Source: JAGRMG01 sp047975215 (lineage in GTDB: Bacteria > Pseudomonadota > Alphaproteobacteria > Rhodobacterales > Rhodobacteraceae). From it: DNA of 64,000 nucleotides. Shown in pieces: positions 8,117-17,204 of this stretch. Numbering within the stretch: the stretch's first letter is position 1; each line of letters begins with the position of its first letter. The notes under the pieces were generated by a model that saw nothing but the letters and a program-made list of their open reading frames with translations, was not told the origin of the DNA and searched no databases. Made by a program: the position numbers and the translations under genes. Where the stretch lies: positions 186,001 to 250,000 of the forward strand of contig JBKEDD010000005.1 in assembly GCA_047975215.1 (NCBI GenBank), in the 5' to 3' direction.

Positions 8117-8935
8117 TCAGCCATCCTTTCTGATCTCGACCGTGTGCGGGTAGGGGATCGAAATGCCCTGCGCGTCGAAGGCTTCCTTGATGATCTTGGT
8201 CAGTTCGAATTTCAGATCCCAGTAATCGCCCGCGGCGCACCAAAGCCGTGCTGTCAGATCGACCGAACTGTCGCCCAGGTTGGTAACGCGCACCCAGGGT
8301 TCGGGGTCGGAATGGACACGGGCATCGCCGCGTGCCGCCTCCAGGATGATGCCCATCGCCTTGTCGGCGCTGTCGCCATAGTCGATCCCGAACGTCAGAT
8401 CGACACGACGCGTGTCATGTGCGGAATAGTTGGTGATGACCTTGCCCCAGGCCTGGCCGTTGGGCACGATGATCTGCACGTTGTCGGGCGTGACCAGTTC
8501 GGTAGTGAACAGGTTCAGATCCTTCACCGTACCGGCGGTTCCAGCGATATCGACATACTGGCCGAGCTTGTAGGGGCGGAAGATCACCAGCATGACGCCG
8601 GCAGCCAGATCGGACAGCGTCCCTTGCAACGCGAGCCCGATGGCCAGCGACGCCGCACCGAGGATCGCCACGATGCTGGTGGCCTGAATCCCGAAGATGC
8701 TCAGCACCGCCGTCAGCACGATGGCGAGAACCACCCATTTCACCAGGCTGGACACGAAATTGCCCAGCGTCGGGTCGATATGCGGGTTGGCGTTCACCCG
8801 GCGGCGCACCAGCCGCCCCAGCATGCCGGCGACTATCCAGCCGACGATCAGAACGATCAGTGCCTTGACGGCGTTGACGATCAACGGGGCATAGCCGCCC
8901 AGCTGGTCCAGAAATTCCATGCCTTCGCTTCCCAT
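8117..8935 (-). CDS. mscS: Small-conductance mechanosensitive channel, MscS family
   Basis: Inner-membrane tension-gated channel, 272 residues. An N-terminal three-helix membrane unit (residues about 18-100) leads into the glycine/alanine-rich pore helix SIVAILGAASLAIGLALQGTLSDLAAG. The beta domain follows, starting with the FRPYKLGQYVDIAGTAGTVKDL strands, then the C-terminal alpha/beta domain. The length fits the minimal E. coli MscS type. The ATG at 8935 is used. An internal ATG five codons on (MEFLDQ) is an alternative. It lies next to mscL in the same orientation, so the two osmotic safety valves are paired. Confidence 0.95.
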   Translation of the reverse strand: MGSEGMEFLDQLGGYAPLIVNAVKALIVLIVGWIVAGMLGRLVRRRVNANPHIDPTLGNFVSSLVKWVVLAIVLTAVLSIFGIQATSIVAILGAASLAIGLALQGTLSDLAAGVMLVIFRPYKLGQYVDIAGTAGTVKDLNLFTTELVTPDNVQIIVPNGQAWGKVITNYSAHDTRRVDLTFGIDYGDSADKAMGIILEAARGDARVHSDPEPWVRVTNLGDSSVDLTARLWCAAGDYWDLKFELTKIIKEAFDAQGISIPYPHTVEIRKDG

Positions 8936-8952
8936 TCTTCACATATTGCCCC

Positions 8953-8976
8953 CCCGGCCCGGTGCGCCGGGCCGGG
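8953..8976 (-). terminator. Hairpin between mscL and mscS
   Basis: 10-bp perfect stem CCCGGCCCGG / CCGGGCCGGG around TGCG, just downstream of mscS's 5' end and immediately after... in transcription order it sits between the upstream mscS start and the mscL stop, and so between the two minus-strand genes. It can end mscL mRNA. No T-run. Confidence 0.45.
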
Positions 8977-8989
8977 CCGGGGGAGGGCG

Positions 8990-9412
8990 CTATTTCTTCA
9001 AAGCGTCGCGGATTTCGAGCAGAACGTCCAGTTCGCTCGGCCCGGCGGGTTCGTCAGCCTTCTCTTCTTCCGGCTTTTCGGCCGCTGCCTTGACGCGGTT
9101 GACCCCCTTGACCAGCAGGAACACCACGAAGGCGATGATCAGGAAATTGACTACCGCCATGACGAACCGCCCCCAGGCCAGCACCGCCGCGCCGGCCTCC
9201 TCCGCCGCGGCGATGGAGTCGTATTCGCCTTCGCCGAGCACGATGTACTGATCGGAGAAATCCGCCCCGCCGGTGAACAAACCCACGATCGGATTGATCA
9301 GATCGGCGACCAGCGAACTGACGATCGCGGTAAACGCGGCCCCGATGATGATTCCAACGGCCATGTCCATGACATTGCCCTTGGAAATGAACTCCTTGAA
9401 TTCCTTTATCAT
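8990..9412 (-). CDS. mscL: Large-conductance mechanosensitive channel MscL
   Basis: 140-residue homopentameric pore protein that opens at lytic membrane tension. The N-terminal amphipathic helix and first membrane helix read MIKEFKEFISKGNVMDMAVG, then IIIGAAFTAIVSSLVADLI. A periplasmic loop and the second helix (FVMAVVNFLIIAFVVFLLVKGVNR) follow, then a charged cytoplasmic tail rich in Glu/Lys. The length and order are typical. The ribosome site is a purine-rich GGGAAAG directly before the ATG. Confidence 0.97.
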   Translation of the reverse strand: MIKEFKEFISKGNVMDMAVGIIIGAAFTAIVSSLVADLINPIVGLFTGGADFSDQYIVLGEGEYDSIAAAEEAGAAVLAWGRFVMAVVNFLIIAFVVFLLVKGVNRVKAAAEKPEEEKADEPAGPSELDVLLEIRDALKK

Positions 9413-9625
9413 TTCTTTCCCTTTCTAGTAACCCGCCGATTGCGCGAGATCGTCCGGTGGTGGTCATATTAAACAGCATTTAGCCCGGTGTGGCGGGGAA
9501 AAGCGACACGGTTGCAGCCACGGGGTTTTGGCGGAGTTTCGCCCCGGCCGAATGCTGCCCGGCGAAGCTCCCGGCACGCAGCGGCGGGATGGCCCGTGCG
9601 GCTCGAATACGCTAATGCCACTGTC

Positions 9626-10342
9626 ATGCGCAGTTTCATCATTCACATCCCCGGCGACGTGAATCGTGCTCCCAACGTAGCGCGGCTCGAATCGTTCCTG
9701 CCCCGGGCCGAGGTGATGCCGGCGGTCGCGGGAAGCGAGGCGCTGGCGGCCGGTACCGTCCGGCTGCGCCCCGGCGACCTGTATGCGCCGCGCTATCCCT
9801 TCGCGCTCGGGGCCGGAGAGGTCGGCTGCTTTCTCAGCCACCGCGCGTGCTGGCGACGGATCGTGCAGGATGACGCGGATTGCGCGCTGATCGTCGAGGA
9901 CGACATGGCGCCCGATCCGGCGCTCTGGCCGGATGTTGCCGCGCTTGTCGCCGGTCATGCCGGGCCAGACAGTTATATCCGTCTGCCAGCGAAAGCGGGC
10001 GAGAAACCGGCGGCGATGATCGACAGCCGCGGCGCGGCGCGGCTGTTCCTGCCGCGGGTGATCGGGCTTCAGACGGTGGCGCAGGTGGTCGGACGGCGCG
10101 CCGCCGGCCGCCTGCTCGCGGCCAGCGAGACCCTTGATCGGCCGGTCGATACACTTGTCCAGATGCACTGGATCACCGGCCAGCCGGTGCACACGATCTG
10201 GCCCAACGGGGTGCGCGAACTGACCGGCGAGCTTGGCGGCTCGACCATTCAGAAGAAGAACCCGGGCGGCAACCGGCTGCGGCGCGAGGTCTTGCGGGCA
10301 CACTACCGGGCGCGGGTGGCGGCGCGCCCGCAGCGCCCCTGA
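9626..10342 (+). CDS. Glycosyltransferase family 25 (LPS-type) protein
   Basis: 238-residue cytoplasmic glycosyltransferase of the family 25 type found in LPS or lipooligosaccharide synthesis. Typical features are the N-terminal strand MRSFIIHIPGDVNRAPN, the GEVGCFLSHRACWRRIV motif, and the acidic metal-site segment ALIVEDDMAPD. The reading frame remains open about 46 codons further upstream, but that part is low-complexity and no family member has it, so the start is set at MRSF. It stands alone between mscL and the ABC-2 exporter, a few kilobases before the glycan locus. The donor sugar is unknown. Confidence 0.85.
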   Translation: MRSFIIHIPGDVNRAPNVARLESFLPRAEVMPAVAGSEALAAGTVRLRPGDLYAPRYPFALGAGEVGCFLSHRACWRRIVQDDADCALIVEDDMAPDPALWPDVAALVAGHAGPDSYIRLPAKAGEKPAAMIDSRGAARLFLPRVIGLQTVAQVVGRRAAGRLLAASETLDRPVDTLVQMHWITGQPVHTIWPNGVRELTGELGGSTIQKKNPGGNRLRREVLRAHYRARVAARPQRP

Positions 10343-10380
10343 CCACGGGTAAATGGCGAACCCCCAACGGGCATATTGCG

Positions 10381-11526
10381 TCAGTCCAGCCGCTTGCGGA
10401 ACCGCAGCGACGCGACGGCGAGGCCGATCACCGTAAAGCCCGACAGCCAGGCTATGCCGCCGGTCATGTCGCGCAGTTCGGCCTGACGCAGCACGACGCC
10501 GCGGATCATCTGCATGAAATGCGTTGCCGGCAGAAGCTGGGCAATGGCCTGCGCGGGTTTCGGCATCCCGTCGAAGGGAAACATGAAGCCCGACAGCAGG
10601 ATCGACGGCAGCAGGATGAACACGGTCAGCTGCATCGCCTGCAACTGGTTCCTGGCCACCGTCGACAACACCAGACCCATCGCAAGACTGGCGGCAATGA
10701 ACAGCACCGTCACAGCCAGCAAGGCACCCATGCCTCCGTTTATCGGGACGTCGAACACCAGATGACCCAGCCCGAGGATGATGGCGACCTGCAACAGGCC
10801 GATGCCGAGATAGGGGATGATCTTGCCGATCATCAGTTCGATCGGCCTGACCGGCGTGTTGATCAGCATCTCCATGTTGCCGCGTTCGCTTTCCCGCACG
10901 ATGGCGGCCGAGGTGAACATGATCATTGTCATGGTCAGGATGATGCCCACGAGCCCGGGCACGATGTTGACCTCGGACCGCTGTTCGGGATTGTAGAACA
11001 ACGCCACCTCGAAGGTCGGTACGGCACGGTTGGCCGGCTGGCGGAACAGCTCTGCCAGCGGCATCATGCGCAGGCTGCGGATCGCGGCGGCGACCATGGT
11101 GTCCGAACCGTCCACGATCCATTGCCCCACGGGCCGGCTGTTCGCATCGTCGGTTGCGGGGGGCGGGGCCAGGCCCACGGCGGGGCTGCGCACCACCCGC
11201 CCGGCCAGATCAGCGGGCAGGATCAGCGCGGCGCGCACCCTGCTGGCGATCACGGCGCGTTCGGCCTCTTCCACCGTGGCCAGCATCATGGTGACATCGA
11301 CCACCTGCGTTGCCTCTACCATCTGGATCACGGCGCGGCTCAGGCCGCTGCGGCTTTGATCGACCACCGCGACGGGTACATGCCGCAGGTTGGTGTTGAT
11401 GGCATAGCCGAACAGGATCAGCTGGATAAGCGGGATCATCACCACCATGCCGAAGGTCATTCGGTCGCGCCGAAGTTGCAGCAGTTCCTTCCTGAGGATC
11501 GCCAGAATGCGCCGGGCCGAGATCAT
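10381..11526 (-). CDS. ABC-2 type exporter permease
   Basis: Inner-membrane permease of 381 residues. The N-terminal cytoplasmic/first-membrane region (MISARRILAILRKELLQLRRDRM, then IPLIQLILFGYAI) precedes a large periplasmic domain (about residues 45-175). Five hydrophobic helices follow, including VPGLVGIILTMTMIMFTSAAIV and VFILLPSILLSGFMFPFDGMP. This layout is that of YbhS/YbhR or YhhJ proteins, which work with an HlyD-type adaptor. The ATG overlaps the end of the ATPase gene by four bases. Substrate unknown; drugs, lipids or a secondary metabolite are all possible. Confidence 0.9.
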   Translation of the reverse strand: MISARRILAILRKELLQLRRDRMTFGMVVMIPLIQLILFGYAINTNLRHVPVAVVDQSRSGLSRAVIQMVEATQVVDVTMMLATVEEAERAVIASRVRAALILPADLAGRVVRSPAVGLAPPPATDDANSRPVGQWIVDGSDTMVAAAIRSLRMMPLAELFRQPANRAVPTFEVALFYNPEQRSEVNIVPGLVGIILTMTMIMFTSAAIVRESERGNMEMLINTPVRPIELMIGKIIPYLGIGLLQVAIILGLGHLVFDVPINGGMGALLAVTVLFIAASLAMGLVLSTVARNQLQAMQLTVFILLPSILLSGFMFPFDGMPKPAQAIAQLLPATHFMQMIRGVVLRQAELRDMTGGIAWLSGFTVIGLAVASLRFRKRLD

Positions 11527-12446
11527 GCGCCGCCTCCCCGCGTCGCCATCACGAAGACATCCTCGAGATTGGCCCGCGTCAGCGAACATGTCTTGCCGGT
11601 CGTGCCGATGATGCGCATTACCTTCGCCTCGGGGTCGGGGACCGAGAGATCCACCAGCACCCGAAGCCGTTCACCGATCTGGGCTGCCGACAGTATCCCG
11701 GCCTGACCCTCAAGGTCGCGTTTGGCCTGCCGCAGGTTGCCGCCCGTCACCTCGACGGCGACGGCCGCCAGGTCCTGCATCAGTTGCGGCGGCGGGCCGT
11801 CGGCGCATTTGGCGCCGTTGTCGAGGATGGCGATACGGTGGCAACGCTCAGCCTCGTCCATGAAATGCGTGCTGACGATGATGCTGGCGCCGGCATCGAC
11901 CAGATCGAATAGCTGTTCCCAGAAGGCCCGGCGGCTTTCGGGGTCGACCGCCGAAGTCGGTTCGTCCAGGAACAAGAGTTGCGGCCGGTGCAGTACCGCC
12001 GCCGCCAGAGCCAGCCGCTGCCGCTGGCCTCCGCTCAGGTTGCCGGCCAGTTGCGCGGCATGTGCCTTCAGGTCGTAACCCTCGAGCAACTCGTCGATGC
12101 GTGCGCGCCGCTCGCGGCGGGTCAGGCCGTGGATCTCGGCGGCAAAGCGCAGGTTCTCGGCCACGCTCAGATCGCGGTAGTGCGAAAAACTCTGGGTCAT
12201 GTAGCCGATCCGCCGCTTCAGCGGCTCGGCGTTGCCCGGCAGTGCGGTGCCAAGCACGGTGGCGCGGCCCTCGGTGGGGCGCAACAGGCCGGTCAGCATC
12301 CGCATCAAGGTCGTCTTGCCGCTGCCGTTCGGCCCCAGGAACCCATAGATCATACCCTTGTCGATCCGCAGATCGACGGTGTCCACCGCCAGCGTGTCAC
12401 CGAACCGGCGCGTTAGTCCGGCGGCTTCGATGACGGCCTCGCTCAA
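11523..12446 (-). CDS. ABC-2 type exporter ATP-binding protein
   Basis: 307-residue ATPase partner of the permease. Walker A GPNGSGKTT, Q-loop YMTQSFSHY, signature LSGGQRQRLALAAAV, Walker B LLFLDEPTSAVD and the switch HFMDEAERC are intact. A C-terminal DrrA-like regulatory tail of about 80 residues follows. No ATG fits the start. The best choice is a TTG at 12446 that overlaps the stop of the upstream adaptor gene (TTGA) and places LSEAVIEAAGLTRRFG at the N-terminus, just where the first strand should begin. Translation is then coupled to the adaptor gene. Confidence 0.9.
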   Translation of the reverse strand: MSEAVIEAAGLTRRFGDTLAVDTVDLRIDKGMIYGFLGPNGSGKTTLMRMLTGLLRPTEGRATVLGTALPGNAEPLKRRIGYMTQSFSHYRDLSVAENLRFAAEIHGLTRRERRARIDELLEGYDLKAHAAQLAGNLSGGQRQRLALAAAVLHRPQLLFLDEPTSAVDPESRRAFWEQLFDLVDAGASIIVSTHFMDEAERCHRIAILDNGAKCADGPPPQLMQDLAAVAVEVTGGNLRQAKRDLEGQAGILSAAQIGERLRVLVDLSVPDPEAKVMRIIGTTGKTCSLTRANLEDVFVMATRGGGA

Positions 12447-13405
12447 GGCATGTCCACCTGCACCGGGATACCGACCGCCAGATCGGCCGCGCCCTCGGGC
12501 AGGTCGATCTCGGCCAGGTACATCAGGCGGCTGCGGTCTTCCTGGTTGAGCGCATAATATGGCGTGAATGCCGGTTCCGAACTGATCCAGCGCACGGTGC
12601 CGGAAAACGCGTCTTCCAGCCCGTCCACATGCACCGTCAGCCTGTCGCCCACCGCGATCCGCACACGGTAGGGTTCGGGTACATAGACCCGCGCGAACGG
12701 TACCTCGCCGGTCAGCAGCACCGCCACCGGACTGCCGGCTGCGACGCGTTCGCCCAGGTTCCACGGCAGGCTGTCCAGAATGCCGTCGCGCGAGGCGGTG
12801 ATCTGCAGGTCGCCCAGCCGGTGACGCGCCACATCCAGATGCGCCATGGCCGATGCGACGCTGGCTTGGGCCATGCGGATATCCTCGGGCCGCGCGCCGC
12901 TTTCCAGTTCGCCCAGGTATTCCTTGGCGCTTTGCAACTCGGCGTCCGCCGAATCGCGCCGCGCCAGATCCCGGTCGAGGCTGGCGGGTGTCCTGGTGTT
13001 GTTTTCCACCAGCACCCGGTTGCGTTCATAGGTGGATTGCGCCTCGCGAAGTGCCGCCTGCGCGCCCGCGACCCGGGCACGGGCGATGGCGACCTCCTCC
13101 TTGCGCGGCCCCGCTTGCAGTTTTTCAAGGTTGGCGGTGGCGCTGGCCAGTTCGGCCTCCGCCAGTTGCAGATCGGCCCGGCGGATACGGTCGTCGAGTT
13201 GAACCAGAACCTGGCCGCGGCGGACCGGGCTGCCCTGCGCCACCGGCAGTTCGGTCACGATCTCGCTGACCGTGGCGGTCAGGGCGACCCGTTCGCGGGC
13301 CAGAACGCCAAGCGCAACCGCGTCACCCGGCGAACACCGCTCAAGCAGCCCGGCCGGCAGACCTATCGCAAGGGACAGCACCAGCCCCGAAAGCCCTGCG
13401 TGCAT
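12443..13405 (-). CDS. HlyD/YbhG-type membrane fusion (adaptor) protein
   Basis: 320-residue periplasmic adaptor. After an N-terminal hydrophobic anchor (residues about 4-24) comes a lipoyl half-motif (VSEIVTELPVAQGSPVRRGQVLVQLDD). A long alpha-helical hairpin follows at residues about 75-195, rich in Ala/Glu/Arg heptads. The second lipoyl half (ITASRDGILDSLPWNLGERVAAG) and a beta-barrel complete it. It is first in a three-gene operon with ATPase and permease, the YbhG-YbhF-YbhSR arrangement. It probably connects the inner-membrane pump to an outer-membrane channel such as TolC, encoded elsewhere. Confidence 0.9.
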   Translation of the reverse strand: MHAGLSGLVLSLAIGLPAGLLERCSPGDAVALGVLARERVALTATVSEIVTELPVAQGSPVRRGQVLVQLDDRIRRADLQLAEAELASATANLEKLQAGPRKEEVAIARARVAGAQAALREAQSTYERNRVLVENNTRTPASLDRDLARRDSADAELQSAKEYLGELESGARPEDIRMAQASVASAMAHLDVARHRLGDLQITASRDGILDSLPWNLGERVAAGSPVAVLLTGEVPFARVYVPEPYRVRIAVGDRLTVHVDGLEDAFSGTVRWISSEPAFTPYYALNQEDRSRLMYLAEIDLPEGAADLAVGIPVQVDMP

Positions 13406-13545
13406 CGCTTCGCCCTCCGCCTCGACGCGGAAACGATTGTAGCCGCTGCTGCCCGCGTGTCCATCGCCGCATCGTCACGCCCCATTTCGGGTTTGCCGGC
13501 GCGCCGCGGATCTCTAGGCTGCTTGCAGCGAGGGGAGAGCAGGCG

Positions 13546-14523
13546 ATGCACGATGCCGCCGCACCAGTCATCGACGCCGTGGTCATCGGGCGCAACGAAG
13601 GCGCGCGGCTGACGGCCTGTCTGGCATCGCTGGAAGGGCAGGTGCGGCGGCTGGTCTATGTCGATTCCGGCTCGACCGACGGCAGCGTAGAGGCGGCGCG
13701 CCGTGCCGGGGCCGAGGTGGTCGATCTGGACATGTCGCGCCCCTTCACAGCGGCGCGGGCGCGCAATGCCGGGCTGGCGCGGCTGTCCGGCGCGGGCGCC
13801 GACTTCGTGCAACTGATCGACGGCGACTGCGTGCTCGAACCTGGCTGGATTGGCACGGCCGCCGCTTTTCTTTGCGCCCATCCCAACGTTGCCGTCGCCT
13901 GCGGTCGCCGGCGAGAGAGCAATCCGCGGGCGTCGGTCTTCAACCGTCTGTGCGATCGTGAATGGAACACGCCCCCGGGCGAAACCACGGCCTGCGGCGG
14001 CGATGCGCTGATGCGGCTCAATGCGCTGATGCAGGCCGGGGGCTTTGACGAACGCCTGATCGCGGGCGAGGAACCCGAGCTTTGCCTGCGCCTGCGCCGG
14101 GCCGGCTGGGCGGTCTGGCGGCTGGATGCCGAAATGACCCGGCACGATGCCGACATCCGCCGCCTTGGCCAGTGGTGGCAGCGCAGCCGCCGCGCCGGTC
14201 ACGCCTTCGCCGAAGGCGCGGCGATGTACGGCAATGGACCCGAACGGCACTGGATGCGCGAAACCCGACGGGCGCTGATCTGGGGGGCGGGCGTGCCGGC
14301 CGCTGCGCTGGCGGGCGCCGCCCTTTCCCCATGGGCATGGTTGCTGCTGCTGGTCTGGCCGGCGCAGGTGGTGCGGCTGGCGCTGCGCGAGGGCGGCGGG
14401 CGCGGGGCCTGGGAATGGGCGTTCTTCACCGTGCTGGGCAAGCTGCCCGAGGCGCAGGGCGTGTTGGGCTACAGGCTGGGCCGGATGCGCGGGCGCAGGG
14501 CGGGGTTGATGGAGTACAAGTAA
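13546..14523 (+). CDS. Glycosyltransferase family 2 with C-terminal membrane segment
   Basis: 325 residues. The GT-A fold shows AVVIGRNEGARLTACLASL, the nucleotide-sugar region YVDSGSTDGSVEAARR, and the DxD-type metal site LIDGDC. The acceptor/catalytic region is GEEPELCLRLRRAGW, with ED-equivalent acidic residues. Two hydrophobic stretches near residues 240-280 likely anchor it to the membrane. GGGGAG lies about ten bases before the ATG. It is the first gene of the glycan locus on the plus strand and faces the convergent WecG-like gene. The mature sugar linkage cannot be predicted. Confidence 0.88.
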   Translation: MHDAAAPVIDAVVIGRNEGARLTACLASLEGQVRRLVYVDSGSTDGSVEAARRAGAEVVDLDMSRPFTAARARNAGLARLSGAGADFVQLIDGDCVLEPGWIGTAAAFLCAHPNVAVACGRRRESNPRASVFNRLCDREWNTPPGETTACGGDALMRLNALMQAGGFDERLIAGEEPELCLRLRRAGWAVWRLDAEMTRHDADIRRLGQWWQRSRRAGHAFAEGAAMYGNGPERHWMRETRRALIWGAGVPAAALAGAALSPWAWLLLLVWPAQVVRLALREGGGRGAWEWAFFTVLGKLPEAQGVLGYRLGRMRGRRAGLMEYK

Positions 14524-14528
14524 CGGGC

Positions 14529-15281
14529 CTATCCGCCGCGCAGCCGCAGCGCCGCAAGCGCCTGCCCCGGCAGAATGGCGAACGAGCGCAGATACCGTGG
14601 ACCCAGACGAACCGGATCGTGGGCGACGCGCCAGAGCCATTCAAGCCCCGGCCGCCGCATCCAGACAGGCGCCCGGATCTGGTGGCCGCCAAGAAAATCC
14701 AGGCCCGCCCCGATCGAGGCGAACCCCACCCCGGGTGCCAGGCTGCGCCCGCGCAGGGCCAGTGTTTCCTGTTTCGGCGCGCCAAAGGCCAGAAAGCACA
14801 GGCGCACGCCTTCGGCCTCCAGCCGGGTGAGGATCGCACCGGCAGCGTCGCTGTGGGGGTCAAACCCCAGCGGAGGCGCGATGCGCAGGATGATGTTCAA
14901 TCCCGGCACGTCCGTTTGCAGCACCCGTGCCGCATCGTCCAGCGCCGCTTGCGTACTGCCCACGAAGGCCACCGGCATGCCTTCGCTCGCGGCCAGTTCG
15001 CACATCGGCAGGATCAGGTCGGAACCCGGCATCAGTTCGACCGGAGTTCTGGCCAGCCGTGACAGTGCCGCGACCGGCCAGCCGTCGGCGACCACCAGAT
15101 CCTGGGCTGCATACACGCGCGAGAAGTCCGGCGAGGCCTTCATCTTGACCAGGTGGTCGAGATTCACCGTCGCCAGCGAAAAGCCGCTCCCGTTGCGGAA
15201 GCGATTGCGGAGCTCGTCCTTCAGTTGATCTCGTGTGGGCATGTTAATGATGATGATCTGATCGCAGAAGGTGAACTCCAT
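14529..15281 (-). CDS. WecG/TagA/CpsF family glycosyltransferase
   Basis: 250-residue GT26-type enzyme, typically transferring the second sugar onto an undecaprenyl-linked acceptor in enterobacterial common antigen, teichoic acid or EPS synthesis. Family landmarks are ATVNLDHLVKM near the N-terminus, VADGWPVAALSRL, LAFGAPKQETLALRG, and the C-terminal GAGLDFLGG..RAP with GLEWLWRVAHDPVRLGPRYL. The start at 15281 matches the usual N-terminus. An open frame of 100 further codons upstream runs into the dispersed repeat copy and is not used. It is convergent with the GT2 gene five bases away. Confidence 0.92.
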   Translation of the reverse strand: MEFTFCDQIIIINMPTRDQLKDELRNRFRNGSGFSLATVNLDHLVKMKASPDFSRVYAAQDLVVADGWPVAALSRLARTPVELMPGSDLILPMCELAASEGMPVAFVGSTQAALDDAARVLQTDVPGLNIILRIAPPLGFDPHSDAAGAILTRLEAEGVRLCFLAFGAPKQETLALRGRSLAPGVGFASIGAGLDFLGGHQIRAPVWMRRPGLEWLWRVAHDPVRLGPRYLRSFAILPGQALAALRLRGG

Positions 15282-15740
15282 CCTCGTCGCCCTTCCACAT
15301 ACCCGCCGACGCCGAAACCATAGTTGAATGTGATTTATCGCGCCAGTCACCCGAATCCAAGATTCGCAACATCCGTCAATTCCCCCCGGGATCGCCCTGC
15401 GATCCGGTTCGCGCCCGGCCTCGCCCGCTGAGACGCGGGCGCGAAATGGTTCCGACGTTTCAGATGGTTGCATGGTTCCGCGGAACTGTGCCGTTGTGCC
15501 ATGTTCGATGGCCCGCACCCTCGGGGCCGGGCGCGAATCTCTGTTGCGCCCGGATTTCGATATGCCGAACCATGATTCCACATGGCCAGACTATTGTTTT
15601 ACCGGCTCGCAGAAGTTGTATCTTTGCCATTACGGCGATCCGCTATGGCCATTTGCACCGCGGGTACGCGACAATTCGGCGCCCGCCCGCTAGATTGGCC
15701 CAGGATCAGCCCCCGATTGTCAAAGGCAGACGCCCGACCG
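15282..15740. other. Divergent intergenic region, mostly filled by repeat copy 1
   Basis: 459 bases separate the divergent WecG-like and ligase-like starts. About 250 of them (15340-15590) are the first long copy of the dispersed repeat. The rest (15282-15340 and 15590-15740) is unremarkable and should hold the two promoters. No convincing -35/-10 pair was identified. Open frames that cross the region from both sides translate the repeat and have no family support. Confidence 0.6.
15340..15590 (+). repeat. Dispersed intergenic repeat, copy 1 (long form)
   Basis: About 250 bases very similar to 59413-59655, roughly four fifths identical by eye. It begins TCACCCGAATCC and ends near a GATTCCAC motif. 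It contains a hairpin GGATCGC-CCT-GCGATCC (15389-15405). It also has arm 1 GGTTCGCGCCCGGCC (15406-15420), arm 2 CGGGCGCGAA (15436-15445) and arm 3 GGCCGGGCGCGAA (15525-15537). Arms 2 and 3 can each pair with arm 1. Only the first 65-80 bases recur in copies 3 and 4. Confidence 0.85.
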
Positions 15741-17204
15741 ATGCCCAACTCTCTTGCCTATCTGATGCTGATGATCTGGCCAGCAGTCTGCGTCGTCCTG
15801 TTTCTGCGCCTGCCGCTGGAACGCGCCATCGTCTGGAGCATTCTGGGCGGCTATCTCGTCCTGCCGCAGCGCACCGAGTTCGACCTGCCGCTGGTTCCGG
15901 CGATGGACAAGTATTCGATTCCCTCGATCAGTGCCTTCGCGATCTGCGTCCTGCTGATGCGGCGCAAGGTGCCGCTCTGGCCGCAATCCGTCACCGGCCG
16001 GGTGTTGACGCTGATGTTCGTGCTGGGCGCCATACCGACCGTCCTGACCAATGGCGACGCGATGGTATTCACCTCGATCCAGAGCAGCGAGCCGATCGTA
16101 TTCATCAACGACCGGCTGCCGGGGCTGGGCCTGCGCGATCTGTTTTCCGTGCTGTCCCAGCAGATGATCGTGTTGCTTCCGTTTCTGATCGCGCGTCAAT
16201 ACCTGTCCAGCGACACCGGCCTGCGCGAAGTGCTGTTGGCGCTGGTGGTGGGTGGGTTGGTCTATTCGGTCCCGTCGCTGGTCGAGATCAGGCTGAGCCC
16301 GCAGATCAACGTCTGGGTCTATGGATTCTTCCAGCACGACTTTGAACAGATGATGCGCGGCGGCGGTTTCCGCCCCATCGTTTTCCTGCGGCATGGGCTC
16401 TGGCTGGCATTCTTCATGATGACGGCAATGCTTGCGGCGGGGGCGATGGCGCGCACGCTGGAGGGAAGCGCACGCGTGCGCTTCGGGCTGGCGATGATCT
16501 ATCTCTTCGCCGTGCTCTATCTGTGCAAGAGCCTCGCGTCGCTTGTTTACGGGATCGCCTTTGCCCCCGTGGTTCTGCTGGCCGGTCCGCGATTGCAGGT
16601 CCGGTTGGCCATCATGGTCGCAATCGTCGCGGTCATCTATCCGATGCTGCGCAATGGCGGGCTGATCCCGACCGAGGCAATTCTTGAACAGGCGCGGTTG
16701 ATAAACCCCGAACGGGCCGAATCGCTGGCGTTCCGCCTCAACAACGAGGAACTGCTGCTTGAACGAGCGGCCGAAAAGCCCTGGTTCGGCTGGGGCGGCT
16801 GGGGCCGCAATCTGGTTCACGACCTCGAAACAGGAGAGATACTGACCATTCCCGATGGCCGCTGGATCATCGCTTTCGGCGCCTTCGGCTGGGTCGGCTA
16901 CCTTGCCGAGATGGGGCTGCTGGCGCTGCCGCTGCTGCTGGTCGGGCATCGTATCTTTCGCCTGAACGAACGCGAGATTTCACCCTATGTCGCGCCGATC
17001 GCGATAATTCTGGCCGCCAACATGATCGACATGCTTTTGAACGCAACCCTGGTGCCCTATACTTGGCTTTGCGCCGGCGCGGTTCTGGGATATGGCGAAT
17101 GCCTGTACCGGGACGGGCGGGCGCCGGGGGCGCGCGAACCGTTACGCGATGGGCCGGTGATAGGAGGCCGCCGGGTCCGGAACGGTCGCAGGACGATACT
17201 ATAG
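15741..17204 (+). CDS. O-antigen ligase/polymerase-like membrane protein
   Basis: 487-residue polytopic inner-membrane protein with about ten or more hydrophobic segments. A large extracytoplasmic loop follows the middle helices and contains FRLNNEELLLERAAEKPWFGWGGWGRN. That stretch is the conserved RxxxW..al..i..pwfGwG-type motif of the WaaL/Wzy_C family. The motif location near residue 340, before the last helices, fits the family. The start at MPNSLAYLMLMIWP puts a membrane helix first. An upstream open frame translates part of repeat copy 1. It may polymerise or ligate the glycan made by the surrounding transferases. Wzy versus ligase role cannot be separated by sequence alone. Confidence 0.85.
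   Translation: MPNSLAYLMLMIWPAVCVVLFLRLPLERAIVWSILGGYLVLPQRTEFDLPLVPAMDKYSIPSISAFAICVLLMRRKVPLWPQSVTGRVLTLMFVLGAIPTVLTNGDAMVFTSIQSSEPIVFINDRLPGLGLRDLFSVLSQQMIVLLPFLIARQYLSSDTGLREVLLALVVGGLVYSVPSLVEIRLSPQINVWVYGFFQHDFEQMMRGGGFRPIVFLRHGLWLAFFMMTAMLAAGAMARTLEGSARVRFGLAMIYLFAVLYLCKSLASLVYGIAFAPVVLLAGPRLQVRLAIMVAIVAVIYPMLRNGGLIPTEAILEQARLINPERAESLAFRLNNEELLLERAAEKPWFGWGGWGRNLVHDLETGEILTIPDGRWIIAFGAFGWVGYLAEMGLLALPLLLVGHRIFRLNEREISPYVAPIAIILAANMIDMLLNATLVPYTWLCAGAVLGYGECLYRDGRAPGAREPLRDGPVIGGRRVRNGRRTIL

Noticed and set aside
15282..15740. Extended N-termini of the WecG-like and ligase-like genes through the intergenic region
   Set aside because: The extra codons on both strands translate the dispersed repeat. 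Neither family has such extensions.
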